The notes below the pieces were generated by a model. That model ran no database searches, was not told where the DNA came from, and saw only the letters and a list, made by a program, of their open reading frames with translations. 64,000 nt of DNA from Gnetum montanum. Its lineage: Eukaryota; Streptophyta; Gnetopsida; Gnetales; Gnetaceae. The stretch is taken from contig MNCI01013765.1 in assembly GCA_015680685.1 (NCBI GenBank), forward strand, positions 130,246 through 194,245. Direction: 5' to 3'. This document shows, piece by piece, positions 56,760-64,000 of the stretch (position 1 is its first letter; each line of letters starts with the position of its first letter). The position numbers were made by a program, and so were the translations under genes.

Positions 56760-57215
56760 CATCGATGCTACCTTGTATGGTCTCCTCATCAACTATTTCA
56801 TGATGTGTACGAGATCTGAAACATTTAATACAAAAGACAAAACAACATCTTTGGCAAGTCAATTTCAAAAGCATGATCATTAATCTTGGCCTTAATTCTA
56901 AAAGGCTCCATCTTCTTGGCTTTCAAGTTGGAGAAGTTAACACGTCTTAACTGCTTCTTCTTCAAGTGCATTCAAACCAAGTCACCAACAATAAAATTTG
57001 ACTTTTGTTTATCCTTATTTCTCTTGAGGACTCTCTCTTGATCCTTCTTCTCAAGATTTTATTTCACTTATGCATGAAGATCCCTCATGTCTTGCACAAA
57101 ATTAGCACTCAATTGAGCTTTACCATCAAAGCTCTTCAAGGTGTCACCATCTTTGAAAAAAATCCATAATTCATCTCAAATGGGCTCTTATCAATAGTAA
57201 TATGAAAAGCATTAT
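56760..57215 (-). pseudogene. Integrase C-terminal part of second Ty3/gypsy element
   Basis: Minus strand from the insertion point: AFHITIDKSPFEMNYGFF, FVQDMRDLHA, LEKKDQERVLKRNKDKQKSN, FIVGDLV, LKKKQLRRVNFSNLKAKKME and PFRIKAKINDHAFEIDLP, as in the non-Tat, chromovirus-like integrase C-terminus. A frameshift follows. It is the continuation of the core at 60409-60900. A chromodomain could not be confirmed. Confidence 0.75.
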
Positions 57216-60200
57216 TGTAACACCCCTATTAATTATCTATTATATATCATATAAATACTAATAGAGATGCTATGAAACCCCAAGGATGTGGATTTAGCCT
57301 TCATTTATAAATTTCAAAGGAAGCCATAAAATAGATAAAATTATTAATTAGAAGCATAAATATAGTGAAATAATATGACATAAAAAATTTTAATAATACC
57401 CATATAAATAATTTTATAAAATTTATTTAATGAAAAAGAGAGTTTTGCACAACCACAAAAAGATAAATGTCTAAAAATTATGCATCATAAAATAGTACAC
57501 AAAATAGCAATTCCAACAACATTTGTTTCATCTCAAAAAGACATCTACAAATAAAGTTATTAATGTTTGAAGTTTATTAAGTTAACTAATAAAATATTAA
57601 TATGAAATAAAAAATATTAAATTTTCCCAAACATACTACATGTAATGAAATGAAAAATGTTCATTGTGATTTCATGGTTCTAATGGCATAGACAAAAAAA
57701 TCATGTCTATTATATTTTATTATTAATTCATAAAAATAAGTACATGGCTCAAGTTCCCAAAAAGTGTACAAGGTTTATATTTTTCAAAAATACAAAACAT
57801 ATGAAATTTATTTTTCAAGTTAAGAAGGTTAATCTTTTACAGAATTGGTCCATCTTTCATTCTATGTTCCTCTTATGGGATCTTTGCATCGAAATAAAGG
57901 AAGAGTCAAAACTCCCCAAATAAGAAAGATTATTTTATTTCATTCTTCATGGAGCATAAAGGTTATGGGCCAAAAGTCTCAAGATATGGGCTTGGTAAAG
58001 GCTTCCAATAAAATATAAAAAAAGTTGCAAAATTTAGAAATATTACAAATTTTTCTAAAATCTAAATAAAATCCAAGAATCCAAAGCAAATATATATATT
58101 TTAATTATTTAATCCTTTACTGTTCAAAGATAGCACAAATTGGTTTAGAAAATCCAAAGAAAATGTATATTTTAATTAGGCATATCTGAAGGCTAGGTTT
58201 TGGTTGTCCTCACTACCAAAGGGACTCACTATTGATAACTCTTAGAATAACATCACTACTATCATCGGATTAGCCTTGTGACCCCAAACAAGTCACTCAT
58301 GGTCAAGTCTTGGTAATAGCCTTACTACTAACATCCTTAATGGCTAAGGCATATGTATCATTGGAAGGATAGGTTTTGACTATGCCTCACTACATACCAC
58401 TAAATCCATAGCCTCACATGAACTTACAAACCAAAATCCAAGGTAGGAAATCCATTTAACAATCCTTCCACTATTATATGCAGATGGGGGCATCTAAAAA
58501 ATTCATGGTTACCACTAGCAACTAAGCAAAATTTGTCCCACAAATATTATTATTTTATTCCAAAAGTTCAAAAGATGCCCAAAATGGTCAAAAATCCACA
58601 AAAGCTGAAATTCCACAAAACTCTTGCAAAATCATGTTTAGGTTATAAATTGAGATCAAATATTCATAAAATATCCAAGGACAAATTGGGCGTAATTTCC
58701 ACAATTTCTCAAACTTACCAAAAGACCAAAAAAAATGGCATGAACAAGATTAAAATTTTGTTTTTTTTTTTAATGTCTAAAATAATAAAAGTCCAATAGC
58801 ATCTCAGCATGTTAATTAAAATCGTAGAAGAGTAGCAGAGAAGAAGGAAGCAGAGAGGAGAGATAGAAAATTCATAGTAATATGGGGCATCCATGTGAAA
58901 TGTAAATAAAATAAACTTCCTTACCTATGTTAGCAGAGCTTCTAGAATTTTTTTATGTCTTCCTTTCCTACCTAATGCTCTCAAATTTGTTTTTGCCTTG
59001 CTTTTACTCTTGCACCTGAAACCCTTTTTCAAATCACAATAAGATAATCTAGGGCCATTGCCTATTTATGGGGAAAAACAAGAAAGAAACAGGGCTTAAA
59101 TTTGCTTTAAAACAAAGAAGAAAGGCTGATAGTACATTGGTTTGCAAAACGATGATTGTCTTTACGGGGGAAATGTGATAGTACATTGGTTTGCAAAACG
59201 ATGATTGCAAAATGGTAGCAAAAACTAATAGTGGGTGAGGTGGTAGAGAGAAGTATGTGATGGTGTGAAGAAGTAATTTATAACATGCTATACATATGTT
59301 TTAAGTTATGTTTTACATAACATATATGATTTTTCCATATGCCTTTTACAACACATCACATGAACATGAATTGCAGTTGATTTTTAAAATCTGAACTTTA
59401 ATTTTAATTTTTATTATCATTATCATCAGTATTATTTTTTAAACATCAATAATTTTTATAAGCTCTTCTTCTTATTTTTTTTCTTCATTAATACATTTAG
59501 TGTTCAACCTCACATAACATGCACATTGGGACTCCAAATCAAATCTCTTTTAAACCTCTAGGATTCTTTCCCAAGTATCCTATCAAATTGTATGCTAAAG
59601 TCTCATCTAGGTGTGACTTTCCATGGTTGCCCAATACAAATGCCAAAACTTTTATGGTATTTTAACAAACTAGAAATTGTGATATCTTGAGAATTGTAGC
59701 TTTGATTCTAGTGAACCAAGGGTCAAAATCTATGTTTTCAAACATTCTCGACACATTGGTAAGATCAANGGACACATTGGTAAGATCAAATTAAGGATTG
59801 GACATCATCCTAAGGTACTTCCTTAACAAGGTTAATTTATGCAATATTTAATTATAATTAGAAAAAACTCCAAATCCTAGTTTAATGATAAAATGTAATA
59901 AGGGATATGGTTTGGGTAGGGTTAGGGTCCATAATTGCTCCATGAATAGAGTATTATATAAAGACATTTACATAATAAAATAATACTAAAATAAAAAGAT
60001 ACATGACTAGATGTCCATAATAAAGCATAAATGTGCATAAAGAAATAAATATGCATAGCCAAATACTTGTAAGGGCATGGTAACTAACAAAAGAAAAATT
60101 TCCTAGGGCAATTAGATTTCAACATTTAATCATATAATATAAAGTAAGTCTATGATTAAGCTCCAACAATAGTAAAATAAAGAATAAAAAATTTTAACAA

Positions 60201-60408
60201 AACATCCTAGCAAGTGGATTGCATTCACTTATGTAGGAAACTAGTAACACTAACAACAACAACAATAATAGTAATGATAGTAATCTAACCCCATGTTTTA
60301 ATCAAGAGTATTGGAGCTATTTCATTGAAATGCATCTAAAAATATTAAAGGATTAACCACATGCATTAAATTAAATAATTGAACCTTGCAAATTCTTAGG
60401 CTATGACA
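57216..60408. mobile_element. 3.2-kb TGTAACACC...GACA insertion, LTR-like, splitting the integrase
   Basis: Starts TGTAACACCCC and ends CTATGACA, flanked by ATTAT (57211-57215) and ATTAC (60409-60413), a 5-bp duplication with one difference. Excising it brings the two integrase halves together. No ORF is preserved inside. Size, TG...CA ends and a homologous copy at 32421-34440 suggest a long solo LTR; a non-autonomous element is the alternative. A single n at 59769 sits between two copies of a 19-bp word, an unmerged contig overlap. Confidence 0.65.
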
Positions 60409-60900
60409 ATTACTGTATGAAAACTTAGCATGACACAACAAGTTTTTCCACTTGTTTAACTATCCATCACACAAGCATCTTAATATGTTCGGCAAGGATT
60501 CATTCACTACCTCTATTTGGCCATCAGATTACAGATAATATTCACTAGAAAAATTTAGCTTTATCCTTATACTTTTTCAAAGGGACCTCCAAAAGTAACT
60601 TGTGAATTTGGAGTCTTTATCACTAACAATATTCAAAGGAATTTCATGCACCTTCATAACATACTAGAAAAACAAATTTGCAACATGAGATGCATCACTC
60701 ATCTTCTTGCATAGAATGAAGTGTATCATCTTGGAGAATCTCTTCACAACAATAAAAATTGCACTGTTTCCACTTTTGGTTTTTGAAATTCCATTCGCAA
60801 AATCCATGAAAACACTTTCCCATGGACCCTTGGAAATTGAAAAGGACATATAATGTCCATTTTCTCCTTTATCTCTTTTGAACTTTTAATAAGTCAAACA
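60409..60900 (-). pseudogene. Integrase core of second Ty3/gypsy element
   Basis: Minus strand: SISKGPWESVFMDFANGISK (first Asp), IFIVVKRFSKMIHFILCKK, SDASHVANLFF, then NIVSDKDSKFTSYF (second Asp) and DGQIEVVNES (Glu). All three catalytic residues are kept, although the frame is broken around 60660 and 60520. The zinc-finger part to the right is cut by the LTR of element 3 at 60923. Confidence 0.85.
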
Positions 60901-60922
60901 TAAATTTTGAAACTTTAGTTAT

Positions 60923-61733
60923 TGATGAATCACAGCTTGCCAGGCCCTGATATCGGGTACATGATATCACAACCTGGATATGATATCGTATATGTGATAT
61001 CATGATTCTTGTGTTAGCCTATAAATACAACACTTAGGTGCACAGTTGAAAGTTTTTAGTGAAGTTCTTTTCCTTCTAGTTCTTTGGGTAATTTGGTTTT
61101 CAGTTTTTAGTTTCTTTCTTTCAAGCTAGTTATTCCTAGTGCATGCTTGTAGTGTGATGTTTATAATTGCATGGCACCTTTGTTCGAGTGTCACGTACTT
61201 GGACACATGTAGGACTGGCAATAAAGATTGAGATTACTTCCATCATTGCAACATTCACTTAGATTAATTTTTTTTATTTTAATTATTTAATATCTTCTTT
61301 AGTTAATAGTTCGATTTACTATTATTTACTTTTCTTGTCATTAAGCACAATGTGTACACCTTAATCACGAGCATTTAAGTGCGAATACTTGGCATGCCTA
61401 GCAATAATCACACAAAGTCCAAGATATGTACAAACAGTTAAGGATGGATACTGTCACCATAGGCTAATTTGGGTTTTGCTTCCATTATTAGTTTAATCAA
61501 TGTATCTTTTTTGTTATTAGGAGTAACGTAGAATTAGGACAACATCATATGCCTTACTTTGGACTAAACCATACGTTACAAAGCTACTACTAGTCTAGGT
61601 GTGAAGACAGTAAACTACGATCAACGTATAACTATTTAGATGCCACAACTAGTCCATTTGTAGAGTTCAACCTGATCATGTGTACATGCTCGTATTTGAA
61701 TGGTTGAGCATAGGGGTACCTCACTGCTCATTA
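60923..61733 (+). repeat. 5' LTR of element 3
   Basis: Begins TGATGAATCACAGC and ends CTGCTCATTA. CTATAAATACAAC at about 61018-61030 is the TATA region. From about 61370 it matches the R-U5 part of the sister LTRs; the U3 is shorter and differs from them. Confidence 0.85.
60949..61002 (+). promoter_or_regulatory. Four GATATC words in U3 upstream of TATA
   Basis: GATATC at 60949, 60963, 60982 and 60996 (spacings 14, 19, 14), i.e. a 33-bp unit repeated twice. TGATATCACA (60962-60971) and TGTGATATCA (60993-61002) form a perfect 10-bp inverted repeat. It sits 20-70 bp before the TATA box, where an enhancer would be. Confidence 0.6.
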
Positions 61734-61734
61734 T

Positions 61735-61752
61735 TGGCACCATTTCTAGGGA
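61735..61752 (+). other. Primer binding site of element 3
   Basis: TGGCACCATTTCTAGGGA one base after the LTR; 13 of 18 match the recalled tRNA-Asp-type PBS, with four transitions and one transversion. Confidence 0.65.
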
Positions 61753-61858
61753 TGGTGCTAGTTATTTAGATTAGTTATATTACACAATATCACTATAAAA
61801 GGGTATTAATGATATATCTTTTGAGAAGTATTCAAACACACACCACAAATCAACAACA

Positions 61859-63533
61859 ATGTCTCACTCACACAAAAATGATTATGAACCAAATAGCACA
61901 CCTATTCATCGGAGAACTAACAAAATATACAATGAAGAAGATTCGAGTGATCCATCTTATGAAGGGGTTTTTCATGAACATGGCCACCCTAATGACACAC
62001 AAAGACTACATTCACCTAAGGTAGACAATCTTGAAGAAGAGGATGTCAATCCTAAACTAGGGGAGGCCTCAAGGCCTAAGACCTCCTTAATACTTATAAA
62101 TGATAAACCAAGGGACCTTGAGGAACATTGTAGAAGCCATGGCTATCCTACTAGTTCCTCCTTTTCATCTTCCCCCTCAACTTCAACGTCTAGTTCTAAC
62201 GAAGATGAATGTAGGTATAGAGATAGAGCTCCACATACGGGTTAGAATAAAAACAAAAATTAAACGTACAGACATACTCAAGGTCATCAACATGAACACA
62301 AGCCCCATTATCACCATCAATTAAATAGAGATTTTAATCATAACTTGTTTGACGATGATAAACCCCTGTTAGTCCTAAAAGCCTAATGCACATCACAAAG
62401 GCTGTTAAGATATCTCACAAGCATCACAAGAAGAGTCGACTACCTAAGCTTGACTTGAATAATATTCTAAAATTTACAAGAGGCTATGATTTAGATCTGC
62501 AACATCATTTACAAGCCTTCCATGATGCATGTGTGCTCAACAATGTGGATAGTAAATGAAAAAATCTTAAGCTCTTTCCTAGGATACTAATCGATAAAGC
62601 CGAAGTGTGGTATAGATCATTGGAACCAAATTCAATTGGACAATGGTCAACCATGTTAGAATTTTTCAATAAAAGATACCAGACCTATGCGCAAGTGTCC
62701 GCCTTGAGAAGACAAATCCAAAGATGGAAACAAGAACAATAGGAACCCTTAGACATGGCCTTAGATAGATACTATGCCTTACTAAATAAATGTCCAGGTC
62801 ATAGGTTCTCCAAGAAAGAGCAAATACTCCACATTATAGATGGGCTTAGTAATGAAACAAGGGTGAACCTTGGAAGGTATGCATGATGTCAACTATATAA
62901 GCACCAAGCCCACCAGGTCAAAGAACTAATAGAGCATGTGGCGAAAGAAGAGAGAGAATTAGCTAAATTGGAGAATGCCAAAGCATTTGAGTGGGACCCA
63001 ACTCTAGAAACAATAAAGGTTTGGAACTAAAAGGAAGAGGAAGCAACCAATTCTAAAAGGGTGATATAGTCCCAACCTTTGCCAATACAGAAATTAATAG
63101 ATGAAATTGAGGCAAAGCATAACAAGATGATCGTATGAACAAATGAACAAAGTGTGAACTTAGAAGACATTGTCAGGGAGAGGGTCATCCAAAATAAACT
63201 TGGCAATTGAAACAAATAGAGGGCACAGAAATTAGAAATAATTAAGAACACTATTCAACAATTGGGGAGAATGGCTAAGGGTAATGAGGCCAAAGGCTCA
63301 ACTATAGATAATGAGGATGGATGTGATGTCTATTTATATGACCATCCAAAGGGCCATTACCTAGTCTTGTCACATCTATATGAGCATTGGGTAGGGAAGC
63401 TACACCCAAAATTTGTACAAAGGTATCAATTTAGGTGCATCCCTGTTCCACAAGGTAATTATAGACAACCCCATAACCCATTGTACTATCCTGAGGGGAG
63501 CTATTACCAACCTCAACACTTTGCTCTACCATA
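61859..63533 (+). pseudogene. Gag of element 3
   Basis: ATG at 61859 opens 128 codons: IHRRTNKIYNEEDSSDPSYE, HSPKVDNLEEEDVNPKLGEA, a Ser run and DECRYRDRAP. After frame changes the gag core is readable: FTRGYDLDLQHHLQAFHDAC, AEVWYRSLEPNSIGQW, FFNKRYQTYAQVSALRRQI and FSKKEQILHIIDGL. It ends with GCDVYLYDHPKGHY, the knuckle region in which the second and last Cys are Tyr, and QGNYRQPHNPLYYPEG. Several stops. Of the three copies this gag is the most readable. Confidence 0.8.
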
Positions 63534-64000
63534 GTGGGAAAACTCATAGGTGTGGGGGAGGCCACCATCTAGCTAGCTACATCCTCCTTGTCTACCAAAA
63601 CCAAACGCCTACTATGTTCAACATCTTGTTTCTCTAACCAATTTTGCATCCTCTACCTCTAATCACCATTATCACTCTCCCAAGTACCATTGATCCATGT
63701 CTTCTCCTAAGGGATCACCCTTGGTATTCTCATCCTTCACCTCCTTCTACACTGTCATCATATGTATTGGACAGTTCTGCATCACTGTGCCAACCAACTG
63801 ATGTAACTTGTGTTACTACTATTAATGAAAGTAGGTTCCCTACATAGCGTTGGAAGAATCCCTTCTTAAGACATGGCTGTAGGAAGAAGAATCATGCTTC
63901 CAAACCTACTCCACCCTCTAAACCAACCCAAGGTCAACCTAGTGCCACACCTTCCTTAGCGCCATCAATAGCCTTTGTCACTATACCTAGGCCTCCACCT
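63534..64000 (+). pseudogene. Post-gag Pro/Ser/Thr-rich region of element 3
   Basis: Broken readings rich in Pro, Ser, Thr and Leu, equivalent to 29000-29400 in element 1. No protease DxG box seen before the window ends. Confidence 0.45.

Larger units (their letters stand above)
60923..64000 (+). mobile_element. Element 3: Athila-like copy, 5' part only
   Basis: LTR, PBS and gag in plus orientation, homologous to elements 1 and 2. The rest, including any RT and the 3' LTR, lies beyond the window. It inserted into the integrase finger region of the second Ty3/gypsy element; the left flank is GTTAT. Confidence 0.85.

Noticed and set aside
1-64000. tRNA, rRNA or other structured RNA genes
   Set aside because: I found no convincing clover-leaf, rRNA core or snoRNA box pair by eye; a covariance-model scan would be needed to exclude them.

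Overview
The window looks like a stretch of a large, repeat-rich vascular-plant nuclear genome, possibly a gymnosperm. The base composition is AT-rich, the two host loci have plant-type introns, and most of the sequence is old, stop-riddled Ty3/gypsy LTR retrotransposons and LINEs (L1 and RTE type) nested in one another. I cannot name the species. Two N runs (17745-18411, 53954-54047) and seven single n characters mark scaffold joins, and several of those joins are visibly wrong.

Layout. 1-6548: the right part of a dead Tat-like Ty3/gypsy element (RT, RNase H, second RNase H, integrase), then a 32-bp tandem array, then a proposed 3' LTR with hairpin-forming repeats. 7900-9002: an RTE LINE tail inside a tandem duplication. 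10400-16283: an ASPM-like (abnormal spindle) gene with CH and IQ domains, intact splice sites and E2F/MSA-like upstream motifs, but in-frame stops, a 20-bp deletion and a lost half CH domain; I call it an unprocessed pseudogene. 18412-19372: L1 fragment. 20254-32420: a complete 12.2-kb Athila-like element on the minus strand, with both LTRs, a TGCAC target duplication, gag, RT, RNase H, integrase and a long third ORF ending in a coiled coil. 32421-34440: one copy of a long repeat also found at 57216-60408. 36409-47840: an L1 ORF2 split by a related element (38273-46264) that has gag but no RT or integrase and itself carries a solo LTR with perfect AAGGT target duplications. 48230-48910: L1 ORF1 remnant. 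50124-50663: a two-exon gene for a secreted glycine/histidine-rich protein, the only locus that looks intact. 51585-53953: RTE LINE, minus strand. 54048-54535: truncated LTR of the Athila-like family. 55390-60922: L1 scrap and a second Ty3/gypsy element whose integrase is split by a 3.2-kb insertion. 60923-64000: 5' LTR and gag of a third Athila-like copy running off the right end.

The window therefore records at least three rounds of insertion, and most of its 'genes' are element proteins. The strongest leads are the coiled-coil third ORF of the 12.2-kb element, the gag-only derivative nested in the L1, the hairpin repeats and 32/96-bp higher-order array of the Tat-like element, the cell-cycle motifs in front of the ASPM-like locus, and a set of inverted contig placements that should be corrected before this region is used.
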